Shown here: in pieces, positions 1 to 11,800 of the stretch
How the letters are laid out: each line of letters starts with the position of its first letter
Position numbering within the stretch: position 1 is the first letter of the stretch
Origin: Hirundichthys speculiger
Taxonomy: Eukaryota > Chordata > Actinopteri > Beloniformes > Exocoetidae
Assembly (NCBI GenBank): GCA_018398805.1
Contig: JAGFBZ010002565.1
Location: 99,501 to 163,500, forward strand
Direction: 5' to 3'
Length of the DNA: 64,000 nucleotides
Position numbers and translations under genes: made by a program
Notes under the pieces: generated by a model
Seen by the model: only the letters and a program-made list of their open reading frames with translations
What the model was told of the DNA's origin: nothing
Databases searched by the model: none

Positions 1-2109
1 GTCAGATTACCTGATCACGTGATAAGATTACCTGATCACCTGTCCTGAGATTACCTGATCAATTACCTGTGATTACCTGATCAGATTGATCAGATCCTGA
101 TCACTGATTACCTGTCAGATTACCTGATCACGATAAGATTACCTGATCTGTCAGATTAATCACCTGATCACCTGATCACCTGTCCTGATCACCTGTCAGA
201 TTACCTGATCACCTGATGATTACCTGATCACGTGATTACCTGATCACCTGATCAATTACCTGATCACCTGTCAGATTACCTGATCACCTGATACCTGATC
301 ACGTGATCACCTGATCACCTGAGATTACCTGATCACCTGTCATTACCTGATTACCTGATTACCTGTCAGATTACCTGATCACCTGATTGTCACCTGATCA
401 CGATCAGATTACCTGATCCTGATCGATGATTACCTGATTACCTGTCAGATTACCTGATCACCTGATAAGATTACCTGATTACCTGATCAGATACCTGATC
501 ACCTGTCATTACCTGATCACCTGATAGATACCTGATCACCTGTCAGATTACCTGATCACTGATAAGATTACCTGATACCTGTCAGATTACCTGATCACCT
601 GATCAGATTACCTGATTACCTGATAAGATACCTGATCACCTGATTACCTCACACCTGTCAGATTACCTGATCACCTGTAAGATACCTGATTACCTGTCAT
701 TACCTGATCACCTGTCAGATTACCTGACACCTGATCCTGATTACCTGATCACCTGTCAGATTACCTGATCACCTGATAAGATTACCTGATGATTACCAGA
801 TTACCTGATCACCTGTCATTACTGATCTGATCCTGAGATTACCTGATCACCTGTCACCTGAGATTACCTGATCACCTGATCACCTGATAAGATACATCAC
901 TGTCAGATTACTGACACTGATCAGATTACCTGATCACCTGTCAGATTACCTGATCACCTGATAAGATTACCTGATCACCTGTCAGATTACCTGATCACCT
1001 GATACCTGATTACCTGATTACCTGTCAGATTACTGATCACCTGATCAAGATTACCTGATACCTGATCACCTGATCAGATTACCTGATCACCTGATCAGAG
1101 ATTACCTGATTACCTGATCATTACCTGATCACCTGTCAGATTACCTGATCACCTGTCAGATTACCTGATCACTGTCACCTGATACCCTGATCACGAGATT
1201 ACCTGATCACCTGTCAGATTACCTGATCACCTCTCAGATTACCTGATCACCTGTCAGATTACCTGATCACCTGATAAGATTACCTGATCACCTGTCAGAT
1301 TACCTGATCACCTGATAAGATTACCTGATTACCTGTCAGATTACCTGATCACCTGATCAGATTACCTGATCACCTGATAAGATTACCTGATCACCTGTCA
1401 GATTACCTGATTACCTGATCACCTGATAAGATTACCTGATTACCTGTCAGATTACCTGATCACCTGTCAGATTACCTGATCACCTGATAAGATTACCTGA
1501 TTACCTGATCAGATTACCTGATTACAACCTGTCAGATTACCTGATTACCTGATCATCACCTGATTACCTGATCACCTGTCAGATTACCTGATCACCTGAT
1601 AAGATTACCTGATCAGATACCTGTCAGATTACCTGATCACCTGATAAGATTACCTGATCACCTGTCAGATTACCTGATCACCTGATAAGATTACCTGATC
1701 ACCTGTCAGATTACCTGATCACCTGTCAGATTACCTGATCACCTGTCAGATTACCTGATCACCTGTCAGATTACCTGATCACCTGATAAGATTACCTGAT
1801 TACCTGTCAGATTACCTGATCACCTGTCAGATTACCTGATCACCTGATAAGATTACCTGATTACCTGTCAGATTACCTGATCACCTGATAAGATTACCTG
1901 ATTACCTGTCAGATTACCTGATTACCTGATTACCTGATAAGATTACCTGATTACCTGTCAGATTACCTGATCACCTGTCAGATTACCTGATCACCTGATA
2001 AGATTACCTGATACCTGTCAGATTACCTGATCACCTGATCAGATTACCTGATTACCTGTCAGATTACCTGATCACCTGTCAGATTACCTGATACCTGTCA
2101 GATTACCTG
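1..2109. repeat. 20-bp minisatellite array (truncated at window start)
   Basis: Tandem copies of GATTACCTGATCACCTGTCA and a sister variant ending in GATAA. From about 1200 on the units are regular. The first 1.2 kb is full of small deletions and broken units. The unit contains the palindrome TGATCA. There is no coding signal. The array begins before the window. Confidence 0.95.
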
Positions 2110-2700
2110 AAGGCCTCTGGTGATGACGGCTGCTTTCATACCCGCGACACGTCTGAAGACAGAAAGGAAACAGCAGTAAATCTGGAATATTCCAGCTGCA
2201 GCTGGATGCTGAGCTGTTGGAGATGCTGGATGAGACCTGACTCTGATGAGGCGTTCCTGTCTCTCCACTGCCCCCTACTGGATCAATCACTTTTTTATTA
2301 TTATCATTTTTAACTGGTGAAACTGTTCATTCAGTTCAAACTGTTCACGCTGTCACCAAAAAACTACTCATTTATCAGAAATGAAGCTAAAACATCAGAA
2401 TAATGGAGTAGCGCCCCCTACTGCTTCAGTCAGAGCTGCTGATCATCATCATTGATGAACTGATCAGAAAAGCAGATGTTTTACTGTTCTGGAGTGTTTG
2501 TGAGGAAAAATGATGCCAAGATGGTGAAGACTTCAGTAATCGGCTTAGAGAAGCAATTGTTGGCTTTAAAATGTTTTCCAGACAATTTAATGTTCTATAG
2601 TGACAAAGTTTATTCACAGTTGTAACATTGAAGACAAGAACTCCTCCAGAACCTTGAGACTGATGACGTCAGACAGGAAACCACTGCTGAAGGAGGAGGA
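2110..2700. other. Unique-looking sequence with a short Tc1-type relic
   Basis: This is non-repetitive sequence between two arrays. Positions 2455-2600 resemble a fragment of the fish Tc1/mariner transposase region, with phrases like 'aatgatgccaagatgg' and 'cttagagaagcaattgttgg'. That relic is only about 150 bp and has no open frame worth calling. I see no gene in the rest. Confidence 0.5.
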
Positions 2701-2710
2701 ACACAAACCA

Positions 2711-2945
2711 GCCTCTTCATCAGGTCCACCTGTCCAACAGCCTCTTCATCAGGTCCACCTGTCCAACTGCCTCTTCATCAGGTCCACCTGTCCAACTGCC
2801 TCTTCATCAGGTCCACCTGTCCAACTGCCTCTTCATCAGGTCCACCTGTCCAACTGCCTCTTCATCAGGTCCACCTGTCCAACTGCCTCTTCATCAGGTC
2901 CACCTGTCCAACTGCCTCTTCATCAGGTCCACCTGTCCAACAGCT
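2711..2945. repeat. 29-bp minisatellite, about 8 copies
   Basis: The unit contains CCTCTTCATCAGG then TCCACCTGTCCAACTG, and the copies are nearly identical. Because 29 is not a multiple of three, the open frame running through it cycles through three reading frames. That is a repeat artefact and not protein selection. Confidence 0.9.
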
Positions 2946-3396
2946 CGTTAACGCAACTCTAATCAGCCAATCACATGGCAGCAGCTCCATCATTTATCCA
3001 TGTAGACATGATGGAGATGATCAGCTGCAGTTCAGACCAGCATCACACTGGTTGTTGGTCTGAGTGGTCCAGAAACTGCTGGTCTACTGGGATCTTCTCC
3101 ACAACCATCTCCAGGGTTTCCAGAGGACGGTCCAGAAGGAGAAGATATCCAGCTGTTGGTGTCAGAGGTCAGACCAGACTGGGTGGAGATGATGGAAAGA
3201 CAACTGGAACTCAGATAACCACTGGTTCCAACCGAGGTCTGCAGAACATCTCTGAACCATCAGCAGGTCCAACCTGGAGGAGGATGTTTCCAGCAGCAGA
3301 AGACCAGTCACTGCTGTCAGCTGAGAACAGGAACCACAGACTCACCAGAACTGGACCACAGAAGACTGAAGAACCTGGTCTGGTCTGATGAGTCTG
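2946..3396. other. Unique sequence, no gene recognised
   Basis: Non-repetitive sequence with an open frame of 137 codons on the plus strand (2975-3388). That frame has no recognisable domain and no splice context tying it to a gene. I treat it as chance. Confidence 0.4.
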
Positions 3397-5580
3397 GATT
3401 TGTCTGTGTCTGAACTGGTCTGAGGGACCTGCAGATCTAGTGATAGATGTCTATGTCTGAACTGGTCTGAGGGACCTGCAGATCTAGTGATAGATGTCTA
3501 TGTCTGAACTGGTCTCTGGGGGACCTGCAGATCTAGTGATAGATGTCTGTGTCTGAACTGGTCTGAGGGACCTGCAGATCTAGTGATAGATGTCTATGTC
3601 TGAACTGGTCTGAGGGACCCGCAGATCTAGTGATAGATGTCTGTGTCTGAACTGGTCTGAGGGACCTGCAGATCTAGTGGTAGATCTCTATGTCTGAACT
3701 GGTCTGAGGGACCTGCAGATCTAGTGATAGATGTCTGTGTCTGAACTGGTCTCTGGTTGACCTGCAGATCTAGTGATAGATGTCTATGTCTGAACTGGTC
3801 TCTGGGGGACCTGCAGATCTAGTGATAGATGTCTGTGTCTGAACTGGTCTGAGGGACCTGCAGATCTAGTGATAGATGTCTGTGTCTGAACTGGTCTGAG
3901 GGACCTGCAGATCTAGTGATAGATGTCTGTGTCTGAACTGGTCTGAGGGACCTGCAGATCTAGTGATAGATGTCTGTGTCTGAACTGGTCTCTGAGGGAC
4001 CTGCAGATCTAGTGATAGATGTCTGTGTCTGAACTGGTCTCTGAGGGACCTGCAGATCTAGTGATAGATGTCTGTGTCTGAACTGGTCTGAGGGACCTGC
4101 AGATCTAGTGATAGATGTCTGTGTCTGAACTGGTCTGAGGGACCTGCAGATCTAGTGATAGATGTCTATGTCTGAACTGGTCTCTGGGGGACCTGCAGAT
4201 CTAGTGATAGATGTCTGTGTCTGAACTGGTCTCTGGTTGACCTGCAGATCTAGTGATAGATGTCTGTGTCTGAACTGGTCTGAGGGACCTGCAGATCTAG
4301 TGATAGATGTCTATGTCTGAACTGGTCTCTGGGGGACCTGCAGATCTAGTGATAGATGTCTGTGTCTGAACTGGTCTCTGAGGGACCTGCAGATCTAGTG
4401 ATAGATGTCTGTGTCTGAACTGGTCTGAGGGACCTGCAGATCTAGTGATAGATGTCTATGTCTGAACTGGTCTGAGGGACCTGCAGATCTAGTGATAGAT
4501 GTCTGTGTCTGAACTGGTCTGAGGGACCTGCAGATCTAGTGATAGATGTCTATGTCTGAACTGGTCTCTGGGGGGCCTGCAGATCTAGTGATAGATGTCT
4601 ATGTCTGAACTGGTCTTAGGGGGACCTGCAGATCTAGTGATAGATGTCTATGTCTGAACTGGTCTTAGGCGGGCCTGCAGATCTAGTGATAGATGTCTAT
4701 GTCTGAACTGGTCTGAGGGACCTGCAGATCTAGTGATAGATGTCTGTGTCTGAACTGGTCTGAGGGACCTGCAGATCTAGTGATAGATGTCTATGTCTGA
4801 ACTGGTCTCTGGGGGACCTGCAGATCTAGTGATAGATGTCTATGTCTGAACTGGTCTCTGGGGGACCTGCAGATCTAGTGATAGATGTCTGTGTCTGAAC
4901 TGGTCTGAGGGACCTGCAGATCTAGTGATAGATGTCTATGTCTGAACTGGTCTGAGGGACCTGCAGATCTAGTGATAGATGTCTGTGTCTGAACTGGTCT
5001 GAGGGACCTGCAGATCTAGTGATAGATGTCTATGTCTGAACTGGTCTCTGGGGGGCCTGCAGATCTAGTGATAGATGTCTATGTCTGAACTGGTCTTAGG
5101 CGGGCCTGCAGATCTAGTGATAGATGTCTATGTCTGAACTGGTCTTAGGCGGGCCTGCAGATCTAGTGATAGATGTCTATGTCTGAACTGGTCTGAGGGA
5201 CCTGCAGATCTAGTGATAGATGTCTATGTCTGAACTGGTCTGAGGGGACCTGCAGATCTAGTGATAGATGTCTATGTCTGAACTGGTCTGAGGGACCTGC
5301 AGATCTAGTGATAGATGTCTATGTCTGAACTGGTCTGAGGGACCTGCAGATCTAGTGATAGATGTCTATGTCTGAACTGGTCTGGGGGACCTGCAGATCT
5401 AGTGATAGATGTCTGTGTCTGAACTGGTCTCTGGTTGAAATGCAGATCTAGTGATAGATGTCTGTGTCTGAACTGGTCTGAGGGACCTGCAGATCTAGTG
5501 ATAGATGTCTATGTCTGAACTGGTCTCTGGGGGACCTGCAGATCTAGTGATAGATGTCTATGTCTGAACTGGACCTGCAG
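3397..5580. repeat. 47-49 bp minisatellite array, about 45 copies
   Basis: The unit reads ATGTCTGAACTGGTCTGAGG then GACCTGCAGATCTAGTGATA then GATGTCT. Variants differ mostly at the GAGGGACC position (CTGGGGGACC, TTAGGCGGGCC, CTGGTTGACC). Variant types recur in blocks, such as two near-identical runs around 4560-4700 and 5040-5170. This suggests segmental duplication inside the array. Each unit carries the palindrome AGATCT. Confidence 0.95.
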
Positions 5581-6035
5581 GAGGTCTCATAGTTCTCAGA
5601 TGTCCCTGGAGAGGACCTTGTCAAAGTCCAGCCGGACTTCACAGCTGTGCAGGAGTAGATCTGGATGGACTGAAGTCTGATCTAGTTGTAATGATTCTAT
5701 GATCAGATTAAAATAAAAACACATCAGCTGCAGTTTTGGTTTCAGCAGAAAGACGAGACTTTGTCTTTATTTGCTCAGAGACAGAATCAGAGACACTGAA
5801 GCACAGATGAGAGACGAAGGTTTAATAGCAGCTTTATCTTCTTAAATATTGATCCAAATAAATGTTGGATTTGATTTTGAGGCCTCAGAAAAATATAGAG
5901 AATAATTTGACCCACTTAGTTAAAGTTTTTATCTTTATTGAAGGATTCGTCTGCATTTGTTCTTCCTAATAAGTGGAAACTAAAAAAAAAAAAAACAATA
6001 ATTTTCCCATCAGCCCATCTGTTCACAATAGAACA
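5581..6035. other. Unique AT-rich stretch; possible hey2 polyadenylation region
   Basis: There is no coding signal. On the minus strand AATAAA hexamers occur (forward TTTATT near 5768 and 5935). Either could terminate a long hey2 3' UTR, but that would place the telomere-like array inside the UTR. I cannot choose without transcripts. Confidence 0.3.
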
Positions 6036-6440
6036 TTGAAAACAGAACTGGACCAGGTGATTAAAACTGGACCAGGTGATTAGAAGTGGACCTGGTGATT
6101 AGAAGTGGACCAGGTGCTTAGAACTGGACCAGGTGATTGGAACTGGACCAGGTGATTAGAACTGGACCAGGTGATTAGAAGTGGACCAGGTGCTTAGAAC
6201 TGGACTAGGTGATTGGAACTGGACCAGGTGCTTAGAACTGGACCAGGTGATTGGAACTGGACCAGGTGATTAGAAGTGGACCAGGTGATTAGAACTGGAC
6301 CAGGTGATTAGAACTGGACCAGGTGATTGGAACTGGACCAGGTGATTAGAAGTGGACCAGGTGATTAGAAGTGGACCAGGTGATTAGAACTGGACCAGGT
6401 GATTAGAACTGGACCAGGTGATTAGAAGTGGACCAGGTGA
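6036..6440. repeat. 20-bp minisatellite, about 20 copies
   Basis: Tandem copies of GGTGATTAGAACTGGACCAG, with interchange of GAACTGG/GAAGTGG and GATTAG/GCTTAG/GATTGG. The sequence is not coding. Confidence 0.93.
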
Positions 6441-7049
6441 CCTCTGTGTCTCATTCCTGAAACCTGCGTCGATGCTCCTGAAGCAGCTCCTCCCTGGAAG
6501 CCTCCTGATTGATGGTTGTCATGTAAACCTGCTGCTCAGGCTCCGCCCCCTTTCACCTGGACCAGTGTTTCAGGAGAACCACCGTTGAGTTTCAGCATCA
6601 AAATTGGAAACTGATGTCGACATTTTAAAAGAGTCACAATTTCACAACAAGAATGTGATTAAAAAACAAATTCTGTCGTAATTTTATGTCCCAAAGTTGA
6701 AACTGCAAAAGTCTTTAACGACAAAAGGTTGAAATGAAGTTAGAAAGTCAGTCATAATTTAACAACTAAAAGCTGGAAACTTTTGTCAAAAAGTAGACAT
6801 TTTGTGATTTTACAAAAAGTTCTGATTTAAAGTTGGAACTTTGAAAAAGTCAATATTTTACAGACAAAGTTGCAACATGAAGTTAAAAACTCACGATGTA
6901 GCAAAAATGATATTATTCTAATTCAGCAGGTGTCTTTTTCTCTCATCTGCTTCCTGAAACCTTCTCAGGTGAATCAGAAGCATCTCCATGACGACCGCAG
7001 TCTCTGTGTTAAACTCAGTCTGAAGGATAAATATACCTGTTAGATTTCT
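6441..7049. other. Unique stretch with a degenerate AT-rich periodic segment (6590-6910)
   Basis: Between 6590 and 6910 loosely repeated phrases of the type AAAGTTGRAAA...TCATAATTTTACAAC recur every 25-35 bp. They look like a very old, diverged tandem repeat. A similar texture is found at 60210-60520. No gene was seen. Confidence 0.45.
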
Positions 7050-7955
7050 CTCTAACCCTTAACCCCCTAACCCCTAACCCCTAACTAACCCAAACCCCTA
7101 ACCCCTAACTAACCCTAACCCCTAACCCAGGAGAAGGTTTGATCCTAACCCCTAACTAACCCTAACCCCTAACTAACCCTAACCCCTAACCCAGGAGAAG
7201 GTTTGATCCTAACCCCTAACTAACCCTAACCCCTAACCCCTAACTAACCCTAACCCCTAACCCAACCCTAACTAACCCTAACCCCAACCCCAAACCCCTA
7301 ACCCCTAACCCCTAACCCTAACCCCTAACTAACCCTAACCCCTAACTAACCCTAACCCCTAACCCCTAACTAACCCTAACCCCTAACCCCAACCCCTAAC
7401 TAACCCTAACCCCTAACCCCAAACCTCTAACTAACCCTAACTCTAACCACTAATCCAGGAGGAGGTTTGATCCTAACCCCTAACCCCTAACTAACCCTAA
7501 CCCTAACCCCTAACTGCTAACTAACCCTAACCCCAAACCCCTAACTTACCCTAACCCCTAACTAACCCTAACCCCTAACTGCTAACTAACCCTAACCCCA
7601 AACCCCTAACTAACCCTAACCCCTAACCCCTAACCCAGGAGGAGGTTTGATCCTAACCCCTAACTAACCCTAACCTCTAACCCCTAACTAACCCCAACCC
7701 CTAACCCCTAACCCCTAACCATACCTAACCCTAACCCCTAACCCCCTAACCATAACCCAGGAGGAGGTTTGATCCTAACCCCTGACTAACCCAAACCCCT
7801 AACCCCTAACTGCTAACTAACCCTAACCCCTAACTAACCCTAACCCCTAACTAACCCTAACCCCAAACCCCTAACTAACCCTAACCCCTAACCCCTAACT
7901 AACCCTAACCCCTAACCCCTAACTAACCCTAACCCTAACTAACCCTAACCCTCCA
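7050..7955. repeat. Interstitial telomere-like CCCTAA tract
   Basis: Degenerate CCCTAA/CCCCTAACTAA repeats make up about 0.9 kb. They are interrupted several times by a common insert of the form AGGAGAAGGTTTGATCC or AGGAGGAGGTTTGATCC. The repeats are not pure hexamers, so this is a diverged interstitial telomere-like array rather than a chromosome end. It lies just downstream of the hey2 stop codon. Confidence 0.9.
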
Positions 7956-8256
7956 GCAGCTCTGTGGTCCAGGAGGAGGTTTGATCAGAACTATGAACAC
8001 CTTCATGGACGCTGAGACACAAACATTCAACTCTGAGAAGGTTCCTGAAGCTCGGTGACTCTGAATCAGATGGGTTGAAGCTCACGCTTCTGTTCTCAGG
8101 TCTCAGGAACAAGCAGCAGGTGGAGACAGGTGGAGACAGGTGGACAGGTCATTAGAGTCCACCTGTCTGCAGATCAAACAAGGTTAACAGGTTAATGGAG
8201 CAGCTGCTGCAAAGGTGCTTTTAAAGCGTCAGGCAAAGCTTCAGAGGTTAGAGGCT

Positions 8257-8822
8257 TCAGAAAGCTCCAACCTCGGTTCCCCACGGCCGGTAGGGTTTAC
8301 CGCCGCTGTGGGGGGTCTGGGAGGAGGAGGAGGAGGAGGAGGAGGAGGAGGACAGGGGAAGACTGGTGGGGCCAGGGATGGAGGTGTAGGAGGAGGGAGG
8401 GAAGAGGGGGAAACCTCCATGGAGAGTGATGGGAAACGATGCTGAGAGAGACAGGAAGGAGGTGGAGAGGGGGGCGGGCGTGCAGGGCAGCACCACAGAG
8501 GAGGAGGAGTCTGAGTGGGAGGAGCTACGCTGTGACGGCCTCTGGGGAGCTCCGCCTCCTCCTCCGTTCGGCCAATACAGTGGAGGACGCAGCGTGGGAA
8601 CCGTGGCCCAGTGGTGGTGCGCCAGCGGGGGGCAGGCTGACGCCAACGCAGCAGCATCACGCTGGGAGGCGCAGCAGCTGAGGTGAGAGACCAGGCGGGA
8701 CCGCAGCGGGTCGCCAGAGTCCAGACCCTCCACCACACCCAGGTACCGGGACACCTCAGTCACACAGTCCCTGAAGCCCAGAGACAGAAAGTCCAGAGCC
8801 AGAGCCTGGGAGTCCAGGTAAC
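8257..8822 (-). CDS. hey2: hey2 coding exon 5 (Orange domain to C terminus)
   Basis: A 566-nt terminal exon with acceptor gtctgcag|GTTAC and stop TGA at 8259-8257. It encodes [19 protein letters not shown], the Orange domain, a proline/serine-rich tail and the [13 protein letters not shown] end. The Ser run is coded by a (TCC)n trinucleotide tract (GGA on the plus strand, about 8320-8352) that could vary in length between individuals. Confidence 0.96.
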
Positions 8823-11800
8823 CTGCAGACAGACAGCAGTCACAGCAAGACAGTCAGAACCTGGCTGGTCCTTCATCATGTAGACCCCAGCTGGAACCTT
8901 CTAGAAGGTTAAACCTCCCCATCACCAGGATGTTTCTATCCCTAACCCCTGACCCCTAACCCTAACCCCCTACACACTAAAAAAGGCTGGGTTATTTTAA
9001 CAACCCAACCATGGGGTCATGAAATGTTTGACCCATTTTGAGTTATTTGTTGGGTGTTGAGTTATTTTTGCAACCCAAGACTTGGGTCAAAATATTTTCA
9101 TGAACCCAACAGAGGGGTTATTAAATATTCTACCCAATATGAGTTATCGATAACTCAAGTGTTGGGTTGTTTGGGAGATGGGGCTGTGTCTACGTCTGAC
9201 GTAACTGCCTTTCTGGGACATAATTGCATCACTACGCCGGAAGGCGAGCACAGAGCAGAGAAGCGGCAACAGCAACGACTCCACCGAGGCACATTAATTA
9301 AAAAGGTTTGTGTATACTTTTATCTACATAGTGAGGTCATGTTATTTGTGATGAACTTGTTTATAGAGGCTATTTCGTTGTTTTGTTCATTGTCTATCGT
9401 GTTTTCCAACTGCTTTATGCACAACAGAGGGGTAGGGTGAGCGCACAGAACATAAGTCAAGACGAAGATACCTGTTAGTATTTTTGATAGTTAATAACAT
9501 GACAATATTGACAATATGAACCTTATTAATCTATTGGTAAGAAGGGAATTACCCCCTCCATTGTGTAGACAACTTGACCAAGACTAAAGGCTGATTTATG
9601 CTTCCGCGTCACGTCGACATAGCAATGCTAGCTTGTTTTACATTTGGTTAAAGCAATTATATCGTTGCCTAAAATATATTGCCTGATGTTGTGTTTGCTC
9701 ATGTGGTTGTAGTTGTAGTCGCCAACCTTTGTTCATGTTTAATATAGGGTTGCATATACAATAATTGGCAGCTAAATGTATCTAAACAGAAAAGTGCTAT
9801 CAAATAGTATTAAATGACATTAAACCCACAAGCATTGCAGCTGTTAGGGAAGTTTATCCTCTATCTGTGAAGAGCTTGTTTGATAAAATCCACCATGGAC
9901 ACAATAGTTACTTTCTCTCACTGAATCTGCACAGCAGCAATGTTAGCCATTTTATGAAGAATTTGGGTCCCTTCCTTCACAGGTGTTACAAATGATACTA
10001 CTGAAGGCTCTGTTCTATGTAGTTTTGCACAGTGGTTCTCAAAGTTCTTCATTTCAAGGACCATCCTAACTGAGAGTGTAAAAATGGAACCAAATGGACC
10101 TGTACATATCAATTTGTTTCCATGTGTTCGTTTGGCAGTTATAGTAGCTTCATCAGCTGAGTAAATTGCAATGAGTCATGCAATTTAAATTTATTATTAT
10201 ATTTTGTTCTTTCTACTTTTTAATAAAGCTCCTAATGTTGTCCCCTGTTTGTTTTTGTTTCAGCTCTATGGACAACTTTGTGGAAGAGCTATTGACAGAG
10301 TGGCAGCTACCTGATCTTATTGATAGTTTTAAAGGTGAGAACACTTAAATTATTGTGGTACGTGTGCACCACTGGTGGTACACAGAGTAGTCTAACTCTA
10401 ACCCTAACCTGCATGATTTAAGGAAGTTATCTGTGGAATTTTACTTACTGTTTTGATAGCAAGATCGATACGATCAATGTTATGGGTGATATAACTTTTA
10501 TATTGCCATTCCACTTATTGATTGATATCCAATCGTCTTCCTACAGATTGTTTGGGGGAACTGGCCCTGAGTCAGCTACCATCACTGCTTCCGCCAACAG
10601 TTTATAAAGTTGGACGAAAGGTCTGCCGCCACACAGTTGAGGAGTCCAGCCAAGCCTTCATTGACCGTAAGCCTGAAAGTGTCTTCATATCTAAAGGGAA
10701 ATATTGATTCTTACCATGTAAACGCCAACATCAACGGATTAGCATTTGGCAAAAATAGCAGATCTGCAAACTCTTTGTTTTGCGAACTTCACTTTGCAAT
10801 CTGACATGTTGTGAACTGGTTGATAAGCAATTTTTGGCAAAGAGATTTGTTGTACGTGTAAAACAGTGGTCCAAATACAGAGCATAGGGCATAGCCAACT
10901 AAGTTTAGAATGTGCTTGACTGCTGTTATAGAATAATTTAGAAAATGTATTTGCCTACATCGGTGAACATCAGATCTTGCTTGCTCTTTGCTTGGTGGAT
11001 TTATCTCTTTTTTTTCTTCTTCTTTTTCAGGTTGGAACAAACTTGGTGGAGTACCTCGAGGAAGCAAGGGCATCAAGGCCATACCCCTATGTCCTGTCGC
11101 TGGGAAATGACGGCTGCAACTCGTCCCAGGCGTTTGTCATTCTGTGTGGGGAGGCTTTGGAACAGAAGACTTTGCTTCAGGCCGTCGATGTCTGTTTTAA
11201 AGTTTTTTACATCTTCGACATCGAATACCCAAAGCAGTGTGCTCCAATATGGCAATTCCTACAGAATGCAGTCTATGAGATGGGCGGAGACGAGTCAAAG
11301 CCTGTCAAGTTTCTGCGTGCTGTAATACTTGTTGTAATACTAAGTTGAGACTCATGGACTTCATTTAATTTCTTTTGCTGCCATATCTTTTTTTTTTTTT
11401 TTCTGTGCCCAAGGAACAGCTCTGGCTCTGGTTGGCTGCCTGGCTCACTAACTATTATTGCTCCTCAATGGCTGAGGACATATTGGACCAGTTTTTGTAA
11501 GTTATTTTTCAGAACACAATACTGTCTGTGCAGAGGCGAAAATCCCATTTCATTTTGGGGGGGGACAATAAACAGTAAAATTTCAGAGAGTAATTCCTGG
11601 GGGGGACATGAATAAAAACTCTCTCTCCTGCTCCTTTGGAACTTGCCTTGCAGGGTTGAGCCCACAGCCTGTTGAATGTTAGAAAAAGTAATAATAGTAG
11701 TTGTAGCATTGTTGTGTATCAGTGCATATTCTACCTGTATACAGGTTTTTCAATGTTCAAACTGAAAAATCAACAATGGTACTAGGTGGTATTATTATAT

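Noticed and set aside
1..2109. Possible CRISPR array (regular 20-bp repeats)
   Set aside because: No unique spacers: the whole unit is repeated. The context is a vertebrate genome.
8215..8738. Plus-strand and second minus-strand open frames over hey2 exon 5
   Set aside because: They are shadows of the real minus-strand hey2 frame, kept open by GC-rich and GGA-repeat sequence.
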